Assembly (NCBI GenBank): GCA_013152545.1
Contig: JAADGF010000080.1
Coordinates: 1 to 33,952 of the forward strand
Origin: Gammaproteobacteria bacterium
Lineage (GTDB): Bacteria > Pseudomonadota > Gammaproteobacteria > SZUA-152
DNA length: 33,952 nt
Direction of reading: 5' to 3'
Shown: positions 24,649 to 33,565 of the stretch, piece by piece
Numbering within the stretch: position 1 is the stretch's first letter
Layout of the letters: each line of letters starts with the position of its first letter
Program-made: the position numbers and the translations under genes
Notes under the pieces: model-generated
Seen by the model: only the letters and a program-made list of their open reading frames with translations
The model's database searches: none
What the model was told of the DNA's origin: nothing

Positions 24649-25857
24649 ATGCTTGCTGCTACATCGTACAGGCTTATTGTCTTACGAATTGCCTTACTCA
24701 CCACCATTGCAGTGTTACTGAGTGCTTGCAACAAAGAAACGAACCAACAAGGGAGTGCTGGCTTCCCTCCCCCGCTGGTGAGCGTCGCCGAGGTTGTCGT
24801 GCGTGACGTAATGCCCTGGGATGAGTTCAACGGTCGCATTGAGGCCACTCAGAGCGTGCAGATTCGTCCTCGTGTTCGCGGTGTTATTGAACAAGTACGA
24901 TATCATGAGGGCGACATCGTCAAACAAGGTGATTTATTGTTTGTGCTCGACCAGCGCCCATTTCGTGCCGAGCTCAATCGTGCCGAAGCAGAACTAGCCC
25001 GCGCCCAAGCACAGGCAGCGCTTGCGCATGTGGAAAGCCAACGCGCAAAAAACCTCATAGAACGTAAGCTTGTATCCAAAGATGAATATGATCAACGCAT
25101 TGCCGCTGAGGCGCAAGCCAACGCGAATGTACGGTCAGTGAATGCGACACTACAGTTAGCCCGACTCAACATGGACTATACGGAAATTCGCTCACCCATT
25201 AGTGGGCGTACTGGCAGAGCATTTGCCACCAAGGGTAACCTGGTTTCATCTGATCCTCGTCCTGATGTGCTAACCACAATCGTGTCGCTTGATCCGGTGT
25301 ATGTGTACTTTGACAGCGATGAACTCACCTATTTACGCTACTCTCGTCATCTTCAGCAAACCAAGGGACCCCAGGATCGAACACAAATGTCAACAGTCTT
25401 TGTCGGACTTGGCAATGAAGTGGGATTTCCGCGAGAGGGTTATGTGGACTTCGTCAACAACCAGGTCGACCCAGACACTGGCACCATTCGCCTACGTGCA
25501 GTGCTAGAAAATAAGGATTACCAACTTAAGCCTGGATTATTTGCACGCATCAAACTACTTGGGCGCAAACCTGAGCAAGTTGTGTTAATTGATGATAAGG
25601 CAATACTCACGGACCAAAATCGCAAATATGTCTACGTGCTTGATACTGAGAACCGCGCAATGCGACGGGATGTTGAGATCGGGCGCGCCATTGACGGACT
25701 GCGTATCGCAACGACGGGGCTTAAACCGGGTGAGCGAATTATTGTGCACGGTGTTCAGAAAATATTCTTCCCCGCCATGCCGGTTTCACCGCAACTCATT
25801 AACATGGGTGAAGCGGCACCCGTTCCTGGTGATACAGGCCCGGTAAACAATCAATAA
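24649..25857 (+). CDS. RND efflux periplasmic adaptor lipoprotein (MexE/OqxA-like)
   Basis: The product has 402 residues. The signal peptide ends in the lipobox LLSAC (Cys27), so it is an inner-membrane lipoprotein. Beta-barrel and lipoyl strands flank a helical hairpin (about 105-165, AELNRAEAELARAQAQAAL...). The QSVQIRPRVRGVIEQVRYHEGD segment is typical of membrane-fusion proteins of the MexE/OqxA branch. It links the RND pump to an outer-membrane channel. GGGAG lies 7 nt before the ATG. The permease gene follows after 25 bp. No outer-membrane factor gene is present nearby. Confidence 0.94.
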   Translation: MLAATSYRLIVLRIALLTTIAVLLSACNKETNQQGSAGFPPPLVSVAEVVVRDVMPWDEFNGRIEATQSVQIRPRVRGVIEQVRYHEGDIVKQGDLLFVLDQRPFRAELNRAEAELARAQAQAALAHVESQRAKNLIERKLVSKDEYDQRIAAEAQANANVRSVNATLQLARLNMDYTEIRSPISGRTGRAFATKGNLVSSDPRPDVLTTIVSLDPVYVYFDSDELTYLRYSRHLQQTKGPQDRTQMSTVFVGLGNEVGFPREGYVDFVNNQVDPDTGTIRLRAVLENKDYQLKPGLFARIKLLGRKPEQVVLIDDKAILTDQNRKYVYVLDTENRAMRRDVEIGRAIDGLRIATTGLKPGERIIVHGVQKIFFPAMPVSPQLINMGEAAPVPGDTGPVNNQ

Positions 25858-25882
25858 TGAACGACCCGCGGAACTGAATACG

Positions 25883-28800
25883 ATGAAGGATTTTTCTCGC
25901 TTTTTTGTTGATCGCCCAATATTTGCGGCTGTCTTGTCTATTTTGATCTTTACCGCCGGTTTGATTGCGCTGCCGTTGCTGCCGATTACGGAATATCCCG
26001 ATGTGGTACCGCCAACGGTCACTGTCAATGCGGTCTTTCCAGGCGCCAATCCAAAAGTAATTGCGGAAACCGTTGCGGCGCCACTTGAAGAGGCGATCAA
26101 CGGTGTTGAGAACATGATGTATATGAAGTCAGTGGCCGGCAGCGACGGTGTGTTGGCCATGACCATCACTTTCAAGCCTGGAACCGACGTGGATTTTGCT
26201 CAGGTCCAAGTGCAAAATCGTGTTGCCCAGGCAACCGCCCGTTTACCCGAAGTGGTTCGACGACTGGGGGTAACCACACAGAAACGCTCTATAAACCTCA
26301 CTATGGTGGTGCACCTACGATCACCAAATGGCAGCTATGATACCACTTATCTGCGTAATTATGCAGTGCTACATGTTAAGGACGAGTTAGCGCGCATTCC
26401 CGGTGTGGGCGATGCACTGATCTTTGGCGCGGGTGATTACGCCATGCGTATCTGGCTCGACCCCGCGAAAGTCGCCGCCCGTGGCCTGACACCGGGCGAT
26501 GTTGTAACTGCCATTCGCAACCAAAACATTCAGGTTTCAGCCGGTCAAATCGGAGCCCCCCCACAACGGGAACCTTCAGCTTTTACTTTGTCGATTAACG
26601 CCAAAGGACGTCTTGTAACAGAGCAGGAGTTTGCCGATATCGTTGTCAAAGCAGGCGCAGGTGGTGAAATCACACAACTACACGATGTAGCGCGTCTCGA
26701 ACTGGGCGCTTCAGAATACGCACTGCGTTCACTGCTTAATAATCAGCAAGCCGTTGCCATTCCAATTATGCAGGCCCCCGGCGCTAATGCGATTGAACTG
26801 TCAGATAATGTGCGGGCAAAAATGACAGAGCTGTCGCAAAATTTCCCCCAAGATCTTACTTGGCAAGTAGTGTATGACCCAACGATTTTTGTGCGCGGTT
26901 CCATCAAAGCCGTGGTTACAACCCTGCTGGAAGCGGTACTACTGGTAGTAATTGTGGTGATATTATTTCTGCAAACATGGCGCGCCTCCCTCATTCCCTT
27001 GCTTGCCGTGCCAGTATCCATTATCGGAACCTTTGCGGTACTCTTGCTGCTCGGTTTCTCCATCAATACCCTGACGCTGTTCGCCCTGGTATTAGCAATT
27101 GGAATTGTTGTTGATGATGCCATCGTGGTTGTCGAAAATGTAGAACGCAATATTGCCAATGGATTATCTTCCGTCGCAGCGGCACACCGCGCCATGCGCG
27201 AGGTGAGTGGACCCATCATTGCCATTAGTCTAGTACTAATCGCAGTATTTGTGCCCATGGCTTTTCTGTCAGGCGTAACCGGGCAATTTTATCGTCAATT
27301 CGCGGTGACCATTGCAATTGCCACAGCTATTTCAGCCATTAATTCATTAACCTTGTCACCCGCACTTGCCGCTGCGATACTGAAAGGCCATGATGAACCA
27401 CCCGACCGTCTTACGCGGATCATAAACACTCTGTTCGGCTGGGTGTTTCGTCCGTTTAATTACCTGTTCAAGCGCAGTTCAACAGGGTATAGCAATGCGG
27501 TATCCCGCATGTTGCACCACCGTCGCCCCATCTTTGCCATCTACCTGTTGCTGATCGGGTTAACCTGGGCATTGTTTCAAACTGTTCCAGCTGGCTTCAT
27601 CCCAACGCAGGACAAACTTTATTTAATCGGCGGTGTTAAACTCCCGGAAGGATCATCACTTGATCGTACCGAGGCGGTCGTTAAGAAAATCAGTGAACTT
27701 GCTTTGTCAACTGACGGCGTGGTGGATGCGGTGGGTTTTCCTGGATTAAACACCCTGCAATTTACCAATACCTCCAATACTGGCACCATTTTTTTCCCGC
27801 TAAAGGGTTTTGACGAACGCACACGGCCAGCCACCGAAATTGTACAGGAGCTTCAGGGAAAGATATCCGCTATCCAAGAGGGTTTTGGTTTTGCCATCAT
27901 GCCACCACCAATTCTTGGGTTGGGAACCGGCTCAGGTTACTCCCTTTATATCCAAGACCGCGCAGGTTTAGGATATGGCCCATTAAATACGGCTGTCCAA
28001 CAAATGACTGGCGCAATTACCCAAGCACCTGGTCTTAGTTTTCCCGTTTCATCATATCAAGCTAATGTGCCGCAACTCGATGTTCAAGTAAACCGCGTCA
28101 AGGCAGAAATGCAAGGAGTCCCATTAAACAGGTTGTTCGAAACCTTACAGATATATCTTGGCTCGATGTACGTTAACGACTTCAATCGCTTTGGTCGCAC
28201 CTATCAGGTTATTGCCCAGGCCGATGCGCCATTTCGTAGTGATGCGAGCCAGATCGCTGATTTAAAAACCCGTAACCAGAATGGTGATATGGTGCCAATT
28301 GGCAGTCTGGTGCAAATTAGTAATACCTTTGGCCCCGATCCGGTTATTCGATACAACGGTTATCCAGCCGCCGACCTGATCGGCCAGTCAGACCCGCGCG
28401 TTATGTCTTCCACGCAAGCCCTGGCCGTAGTCGATGGAATCGCCTCGCAAGTGTTGCCCAAGGGTATGGAACTCGAATGGTCAGATCTTAGCTTTCAGCA
28501 GGTAACGCAAGGTAATGCGGCGCTCATCGTATTCCCTCTGTCAGTTCTTCTTGTATTTCTCGTGTTAGCCGCACTTTACGAAAGCTGGACATTGCCGTTG
28601 GCCATAATCCTCATCGTACCCATGTGCGTATTATTCTCGCTGTTTGGTGTATGGATCACTGGCGGTGATAATAACATTTTCGTACAAATTGGACTGGCGG
28701 TATTGATGGGGCTTGCCTGCAAGAATGCCATCCTGATCGTGGAATTCGCACGAGAACTTGAACTGGACGGTAAAACACCGCTACAAGCCGCCATTGAGGC

Positions 28801-29041
28801 CTGCCGGTTAAGGCTACGCCCCATTGTGATGACCTCGGTTGCTTTTATCGCTGGCGTAATACCCATGGTTTTCGCCAGCGGCGCTGGCTCGGAAGTCCGT
28901 CATGTTATGGGCATTACAGTATTTTCCGGCATGATTGGCGTCACTTTATTTGGTTTATTCCTGACGCCAGTGTTTTATACAGGCTTGAGAACACTGGTGT
29001 TAAAGCTGCAAAAACATGAACCACGATCGATAACACGCTAA
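25883..29041 (+). CDS. RND efflux permease (MexF/OqxB-like, HAE1 family)
   Basis: The product has 1052 residues, full length for a proton-driven drug exporter with 12 membrane helices and two large periplasmic loops. The N-terminus FSRFFVDRPIFAAVLSILI is typical of the HAE1 group. The proton-relay aspartates Asp411 and Asp412 are in GIVVDDAIVVVENVERN. It exports lipophilic compounds from the inner membrane and periplasm through a tripartite complex with the adaptor encoded upstream and an outer-membrane protein supplied from elsewhere. The substrate cannot be read from sequence. No frameshift seen. Confidence 0.96.
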   Translation: MKDFSRFFVDRPIFAAVLSILIFTAGLIALPLLPITEYPDVVPPTVTVNAVFPGANPKVIAETVAAPLEEAINGVENMMYMKSVAGSDGVLAMTITFKPGTDVDFAQVQVQNRVAQATARLPEVVRRLGVTTQKRSINLTMVVHLRSPNGSYDTTYLRNYAVLHVKDELARIPGVGDALIFGAGDYAMRIWLDPAKVAARGLTPGDVVTAIRNQNIQVSAGQIGAPPQREPSAFTLSINAKGRLVTEQEFADIVVKAGAGGEITQLHDVARLELGASEYALRSLLNNQQAVAIPIMQAPGANAIELSDNVRAKMTELSQNFPQDLTWQVVYDPTIFVRGSIKAVVTTLLEAVLLVVIVVILFLQTWRASLIPLLAVPVSIIGTFAVLLLLGFSINTLTLFALVLAIGIVVDDAIVVVENVERNIANGLSSVAAAHRAMREVSGPIIAISLVLIAVFVPMAFLSGVTGQFYRQFAVTIAIATAISAINSLTLSPALAAAILKGHDEPPDRLTRIINTLFGWVFRPFNYLFKRSSTGYSNAVSRMLHHRRPIFAIYLLLIGLTWALFQTVPAGFIPTQDKLYLIGGVKLPEGSSLDRTEAVVKKISELALSTDGVVDAVGFPGLNTLQFTNTSNTGTIFFPLKGFDERTRPATEIVQELQGKISAIQEGFGFAIMPPPILGLGTGSGYSLYIQDRAGLGYGPLNTAVQQMTGAITQAPGLSFPVSSYQANVPQLDVQVNRVKAEMQGVPLNRLFETLQIYLGSMYVNDFNRFGRTYQVIAQADAPFRSDASQIADLKTRNQNGDMVPIGSLVQISNTFGPDPVIRYNGYPAADLIGQSDPRVMSSTQALAVVDGIASQVLPKGMELEWSDLSFQQVTQGNAALIVFPLSVLLVFLVLAALYESWTLPLAIILIVPMCVLFSLFGVWITGGDNNIFVQIGLAVLMGLACKNAILIVEFARELELDGKTPLQAAIEACRLRLRPIVMTSVAFIAGVIPMVFASGAGSEVRHVMGITVFSGMIGVTLFGLFLTPVFYTGLRTLVLKLQKHEPRSITR

Positions 29042-29087
29042 TACTATAGTGATATTAGTAAATAAAAAATTAAATAATAACAATGAA

Positions 29088-29597
29088 ATGACAAAAAATA
29101 ATATTATAGATACCTTAGGGCTGATACCTCACCCAAACGAAGGCGGCTATTTTCGAAGAACATTCGAATCAAAACACGTAACCAAAATGGCCGGTTCGCA
29201 TAGAAAGCTAGCATCATCCATTTATTATCTATTGACAGACGACAATCGCTACAGTTACCTGCATCGCAACAAATCGGATATCGTGCACTGTTACCATTGT
29301 GGCTCACCGATTCGCTATACTATTATCGTCGCAAGTGGGCACATTGAGCAACATGTGCTTGGCACGAACTTAAGCCAAGGAGAAATCCCGCAACTTATCG
29401 TTGCAGGCGGTGACTGGAAAGCATCTGAATTAGTGAGCGGTGAATACGGGTTAATCAGTGAAGTGGTCATTCCTGAGTTTGACTATGAAGACAATGAAAT
29501 AGCCACAGCCCGTCAAATATCCACTTTATTCCCAGAATTGGCCAACAACATTCTCCGCTATATTAAACCTGAAAACATCGCTACGACTGACCATTGA
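29088..29597 (+). CDS. Cupin of the DUF985 family
   Basis: The product has 169 residues from the ATG at 29088. A GTG start at 29049 would add 13 Asn-rich residues atypical of the family. DUF985 hallmarks are PHPNEGGYFRRTF near the N-terminus, SSIYYLLT, and the S-Y-LHRNKSDIVHCYHCGSPI segment. YML079W-type members are single-domain beta-barrels of unknown function, possibly small-molecule isomerase-like. It lies 46 bp after the RND permease and may be cotranscribed. The ribosome binding site is poor, so translation may depend on the upstream gene. Confidence 0.85.
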   Translation: MTKNNIIDTLGLIPHPNEGGYFRRTFESKHVTKMAGSHRKLASSIYYLLTDDNRYSYLHRNKSDIVHCYHCGSPIRYTIIVASGHIEQHVLGTNLSQGEIPQLIVAGGDWKASELVSGEYGLISEVVIPEFDYEDNEIATARQISTLFPELANNILRYIKPENIATTDH

Positions 29598-29680
29598 TTT
29601 GTGTTGCCGTAAAGTAAAAAAGCAATGGAACCCTTATTGGCAACATGAGGACTAGCCCTATACATCATTTTAGTGACAGA

Positions 29681-29700
29681 GTATCATTTTGTATCATTTT
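29681..29700. repeat. 10-bp perfect tandem duplication
   Basis: GTATCATTTT is repeated twice (29681-29690 and 29691-29700), 36 bp before the small cupin gene, within its likely promoter or leader. Confidence 0.75.
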
Positions 29701-29736
29701 TCTTATTAATTATGTCAATGTTCACAAGGAAAGAAA

Positions 29737-30150
29737 ATGCCCGAAGACAAATCATTACACAACAACCCGATAATAACATCCGCAACTAGCGCCATATGGG
29801 ATAATCATGTCTCAATTCCTGATACACCCGATGGTTTTAGCGTTAGAACAACCTTTCCAAACAACCCACAAGGTGCCGAAGTAATGCTGGAAAAATGGCA
29901 AGCCGGAAGCGAAGAACCACCACACTCCCACCCAGGTGACGACATGACCATTGTCGTTGAAGGACAAATGTCCATACAATTTTTCACAAAAGAAGCCGGC
30001 AGGCTGGTACCTGATGGAGATCGGGTTTTCTTGCGTAAAGGTGAAACAGGTTACATTAAAGGGGGTAGAATTCATGATGCAAAATATATTGAAGACTGTA
30101 AGCTCGTCTACGTACACGACAAAGGGTTTGCCTTTCACCCGCACAGTTAA
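29737..30150 (+). CDS. Small cupin-domain protein
   Basis: The product has 137 residues and a single cupin barrel. Motif 1 is PPHSHPGDDMTIVVEGQ with His63 and His65 as likely metal ligands. Motif 2 contains GYIKGGRIHDAKY with His113. The three histidines suggest a metal-binding cupin, but the reaction is unknown. A good ribosome binding site (AAGGAAAG) precedes the ATG. It lies 139 bp after the DUF985 cupin and 137 bp before the methyltransferase-like gene, so these may be separate transcripts. Confidence 0.82.
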   Translation: MPEDKSLHNNPIITSATSAIWDNHVSIPDTPDGFSVRTTFPNNPQGAEVMLEKWQAGSEEPPHSHPGDDMTIVVEGQMSIQFFTKEAGRLVPDGDRVFLRKGETGYIKGGRIHDAKYIEDCKLVYVHDKGFAFHPHS

Positions 30151-30287
30151 AAAGGAACGTACGCGTAATAACTTCCCTTTATGTCTTACCATTTTTTTAA
30201 CGAGCGATTGTTGGAGTGTCGACCTTATGTTATAAAAAATAAGACCATCGTTAATTATTCATATCAATTCATTCATTAAAAGCTGCA

Positions 30288-30926
30288 ATGATGAATACAA
30301 TAAACGACACACATCACCTCGTTCTGGCGTTACTCATGTTAATGTGGTGCACCTTGCATAGCGTCATGATATCGATTTCAGTCACAACATTTCTCCAGAA
30401 ACACCTAACAACAAAATACCGATTTTATCGTTTATTCTATAACATCGTTGCCATTGGCACCCTCATACCGCTGGCCGTATATGCATGGTCGCTACAAAGT
30501 CAGGCCATATTTGAGTGGACTGGTTACTGGGGTATATTGCAAGTGCTTTTTCTAAGTCTTGGCGGTTTATTGTTCTATATAGGTGCACGCCATTATGATG
30601 CCCGCCAATTTTTGGGATTCACACAAATAAAAAAAGGCACCCCAACAACCGCAATAACCACATCGGGGGAATTCGACAGCACTGGCATACTGGGGGTAGT
30701 ACGACACCCCTGGTATCTCGGTTTGATTTTAATTATTTGGGCCCGGCCATTGGATTTATCGGCAATAATCGTCAATGTAATATTAACCGGTTATTTGATT
30801 GTGGGCTCCGTTCTTGAAGAAAAAAAACTTGTTCGAGAATTCGGAGACAAATATCGCCACTATCAAAAAACAGTTTCAATGTTACTCCCCATTAAATGGC
30901 TAAGCGAAAAACTAAACAAATCATGA
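30288..30926 (+). CDS. ICMT/NnrU-like membrane methyltransferase
   Basis: This 212-residue polytopic membrane protein has about five helices. The C-terminal part carries the isoprenylcysteine methyltransferase-type signature: GVVRHPWYLGLILIIWARPLD, then EEKKLVREFGDKYRHYQ, which form the SAM-binding site in family members. It resembles NnrU and MddA (methanethiol S-methyltransferase) proteins. The acceptor substrate cannot be assigned. The start has two adjacent Met codons. A 173-bp MITE separates it from the NnrS gene downstream. Confidence 0.8.
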   Translation: MMNTINDTHHLVLALLMLMWCTLHSVMISISVTTFLQKHLTTKYRFYRLFYNIVAIGTLIPLAVYAWSLQSQAIFEWTGYWGILQVLFLSLGGLLFYIGARHYDARQFLGFTQIKKGTPTTAITTSGEFDSTGILGVVRHPWYLGLILIIWARPLDLSAIIVNVILTGYLIVGSVLEEKKLVREFGDKYRHYQKTVSMLLPIKWLSEKLNKS

Positions 30927-30983
30927 GATAATTGTAACAACTCACCCTGATTATTTAAGTGTTCAGTCACTGCTCAGATTATC

Positions 30984-31156
30984 CTAAATTAATCAGTTGA
31001 ATCGTCGCGAGAGCAACTAGGGCGCTGAGGGTAAAAGACTTATTGGGTTTTTTTGGACGACAGCGTATCACCCATACGGTGAATTCAGAAAATCCCAATA
31101 AGTCTTTTAGATTCTGTACTATCGGCGGTCGCAGTCGATTCAACTGAGTAATTTAG
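30984..31156. mobile_element. Intact 173-bp MITE with 21-bp inverted ends and 7-bp target duplication
   Basis: The left end CTAAATTAATCAGTTGAATCG (30984-31004) and right end (31136-31156) are reverse complements at 20 of 21 positions. GATTATC flanks both sides (30977-30983 and 31157-31163) as a 7-bp target duplication. An internal perfect 15-bp inverted repeat (31033-31047 and 31094-31108) would fold into a hairpin. No coding capacity is present. Two relatives, a truncated copy and a solo end, occur at 358-505 and 4103-4127. The matching transposase is not in the window. Confidence 0.85.
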
Positions 31157-31258
31157 GATTATCTTTGATTTGTTCAAGGCAAGGAATAAAACGCGGCGTT
31201 TACCAATGTAAATAAGCACTTTTGATGAGGCTTTCTAACGTTAGGTGTGGAACTGAAT

Positions 31259-32452
31259 ATGATTGACATCGACGAACACCAAACAGCCACTAAAATACCT
31301 TTGTTTAATTTGGGCTTCAGAGCATTTTTTTTGGGCTCGGCAGTATTTTCAGTATTCGCCACGCTGGTATGGCTGAGCATCTTTGTGCTTGACTGGCAAA
31401 TCCAGCTAAACACCTCACCATTAACATGGCATGCTCATGAAATGATTTACGGCTATAGCCTAGCCGTTATCGCCGGATTCCTGTTAACAGCCATTAAAAA
31501 TTGGACCCATCGGCAGACGCTCAACGGCTTTCCACTTTTCATATTATTTTTTATCTGGATGTTAGCTCGAGCATTACCTTTTTTTGGAAATTCAATTCCG
31601 CTTGAATTTACCGCTATCATAAACGGCCTGTTTATCGTTTCTCTTCTATTCACAACAGCAATACCAATTTTTAAAGCAAGACAATGGCAGCATTTAGGCA
31701 TTATTGCAATCATAGCCTTATTACTACCAAGCAATATATTCTATTATTTGGGTCTGCTTGGCCATTTGAATAACGGAGTAAATTGGGGTTTGTATTCCGG
31801 CCTGTACCTTATACTCGCCATGGTCCTTACCATGGCAAGAAGAGTCATACCATTTTTCATAGAAAAAGGCGTGGGGTATACCGTTCAAGTGAAAAACTGG
31901 GCGTGGCTGGACATTTCCTGCTTAGTATTTTTTCTGTTATTTTGTATCGTTGACACTTTTGCATCGAATCAACTCTGGAACGCCCTACTCGCAAGCATTT
32001 TGTTTGTACTGCATGGAATACGAATGGCCGGTTGGTATACTGGCGGTATTTGGAAAAAACCATTGTTGTGGGTGCTTTACCTGGCTTACGGTGCCTTGGT
32101 TGCAGGTTTCGCACTCAATATTGGCGTTTTTACTTTTGATTTATCACCTTCTCTGGCGGTACACGCTTTTTCGTTCGGTGGCATAGGTTTAATGACCATA
32201 GGCATGATGTCGCGCGTCACCTTGGGCCATACTGGGCGAAATGTCTTTGAACCACCCCCGGCACTCTTCTGGGTTTTTGCCTTACTGTTGATAGGCACCC
32301 TAATCAGAGTACTGATGCCCATTGTTGCTCATGGCTATTACACGATTTGGATTGGTGTTTCTCAGATACTTTGGGTGGCTTCATTTACTCTGTTTATCAT
32401 TATTTTTTCCCCCATGTTAATGCAATCGAGAGTAGATGGAAGAGACGGATAA
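31259..32452 (+). CDS. nnrS: NnrS family protein (nitric-oxide stress, haem-copper membrane protein)
   Basis: The product has 397 residues with about 12 hydrophobic helices. NnrS hallmarks are FNLGFRAFFLGSAVF near the start, PLTWHAHEMIYGY, and later ALNIGVFTFDLSPSLAVHAF. The C-terminal MMSRVTLGHTGR with its flanking helix is also characteristic. NnrS members are induced by NO and protect metabolism from nitrosative stress. The ATG at 31259 is preferred over a GTG four codons earlier, which lacks room for a ribosome binding site. The gene stands alone after a MITE that ends 100 bp upstream, so the element sits in its upstream region. No NorR or NsrR site was recognised. Confidence 0.92.
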   Translation: MIDIDEHQTATKIPLFNLGFRAFFLGSAVFSVFATLVWLSIFVLDWQIQLNTSPLTWHAHEMIYGYSLAVIAGFLLTAIKNWTHRQTLNGFPLFILFFIWMLARALPFFGNSIPLEFTAIINGLFIVSLLFTTAIPIFKARQWQHLGIIAIIALLLPSNIFYYLGLLGHLNNGVNWGLYSGLYLILAMVLTMARRVIPFFIEKGVGYTVQVKNWAWLDISCLVFFLLFCIVDTFASNQLWNALLASILFVLHGIRMAGWYTGGIWKKPLLWVLYLAYGALVAGFALNIGVFTFDLSPSLAVHAFSFGGIGLMTIGMMSRVTLGHTGRNVFEPPPALFWVFALLLIGTLIRVLMPIVAHGYYTIWIGVSQILWVASFTLFIIIFSPMLMQSRVDGRDG

Positions 32453-32724
32453 CGTCTATGCTTTCTCAGTCTAAACCCATCAATTGAGCACTTACGCTGC
32501 ACTAAAGGGAGAACACTAACTTTCACTTATAAGGGGGAGCACACAACGCCTACATGCCGCTCAACTGGCTCAAAGGTCACCGCAAACAAGCGGAACAAAA
32601 AACAAAGGCGAACTTTTTCGGGCCTGCCTTTATTGAAAATTCACGTTGCCTGTACCACATTCTCATCTAAAATGTTACCATTTTTTGAACGAATTAGCAT
32701 GATGTGTGCTATTAGCCACTAAAA

Positions 32725-33129
32725 CTAATAAGTAACAAACGGGGGAAGCGATTTCGCTTGCTGTACCCAGTCTGTTACCTTTTTTTCGTTTGGTATTTGC
32801 CTTACTAATTTTTTTTCATCGTTAACTTCACTGATTTTTTGATACAGATTTTCAACATTTCGGTTGCGCAGTTCTTTTACGGTATCCACACCCGCAGCCT
32901 CTAAAATTTCTGAAAATTGTCCAGCGACGCCGTTGATTCGAAATAAATCAGCCATATTGACCCATTTTAAAATATTACAAGCAGAGATACCGGTTTTGTT
33001 CACGATATCCTTTCGCCCAGATGGTGTCGCACCAGCCGATAACAGCTGTTTCGTGGTCTCAATACCAATTTCTCTCAGCTTTTCGCCAAAACTAGGGCCA
33101 ATACCTTCAATCGACTCAATTTGTGCCAT
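32725..33129 (-). CDS. Helix-hairpin-helix protein (DUF4332-like)
   Basis: The product has 134 residues and two helix-hairpin-helix modules. The first is IEGIGPSFGEKLREIGI (about 6-22). The second is INGVAGQFSEILEAAGVDTVKELRNRN (about 64-90). This matches DUF4332-type proteins, which may bind DNA or act in protein contacts. The function is not established. A GGGAG ribosome binding site precedes the ATG. The next minus-strand gene lies 79 bp upstream, so cotranscription is possible. There is no signal peptide, and the protein should be cytoplasmic. Confidence 0.82.
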   Translation of the reverse strand: MAQIESIEGIGPSFGEKLREIGIETTKQLLSAGATPSGRKDIVNKTGISACNILKWVNMADLFRINGVAGQFSEILEAAGVDTVKELRNRNVENLYQKISEVNDEKKLVRQIPNEKKVTDWVQQAKSLPPFVTY

Positions 33130-33189
33130 GTTAATCTCCCTTCGCTTGAATAAATTCTATGTCGAGCATTTTAAACCGTACACGCTAAA

Positions 33190-33240
33190 ATTATCAGCAC
33201 CAATGGTATTAACACCAATGCTTATCAACACCAATATTCT
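33190..33240. repeat. Three degenerate 15-16 bp repeats at the end of a small gene
   Basis: ATYARCACCAAT-like units recur three times with a 15-16 bp period. The last of them lies within the final codons of the 33209-33520 gene, so the C-terminal residues of that protein (GVDKHWC) may be read from repeat sequence. Confidence 0.5.
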
Positions 33241-33520
33241 CTGCCTTCATTTTATCCCACAATGCCGGAATAATTGATTGCAAGCCATCACTCACCAACG
33301 ATGTATCAAGGTTTGCTTGCTCGGCTAGTGCAACAATATCTATCTTGCCGAGAATGCTATCAGCGCCATCACCATGTGATAAATTTGCCATCGTCGACAC
33401 AATGCTAATGGTTGCCTGCGGCAAGAAACCTTTTGCCTGTTTGTGATTAAAACCTTTTTCGACAAGGTTGGAAATCAATTCTGAACCCTGCCCTGATACT
33501 AAGTTTGAAAGTATATCCAT
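33209..33520 (-). CDS. Small conserved-type hypothetical protein
   Basis: The product has 103 residues from the ATG at 33520, which is preceded by GGGAGGAG at good spacing. A longer frame to 33565 lacks that signal. It is helical by composition (MDILSNLVSGQGSELISNLVEKGF, then LAEQANLDTSLVSDGLQSI), soluble and without a signal peptide or cysteine pair. I do not recognise the family for certain. The pattern of a helical bundle with Gln/Gly-rich turns resembles YidB/DUF937-type proteins only loosely. The following gene encodes a helix-hairpin-helix protein. Confidence 0.65.
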   Translation of the reverse strand: MDILSNLVSGQGSELISNLVEKGFNHKQAKGFLPQATISIVSTMANLSHGDGADSILGKIDIVALAEQANLDTSLVSDGLQSIIPALWDKMKAENIGVDKHWC

Positions 33521-33565
33521 CACACTCCTCCCTCTCTTTTTCAATAATTTTTTATAATAACCCAC

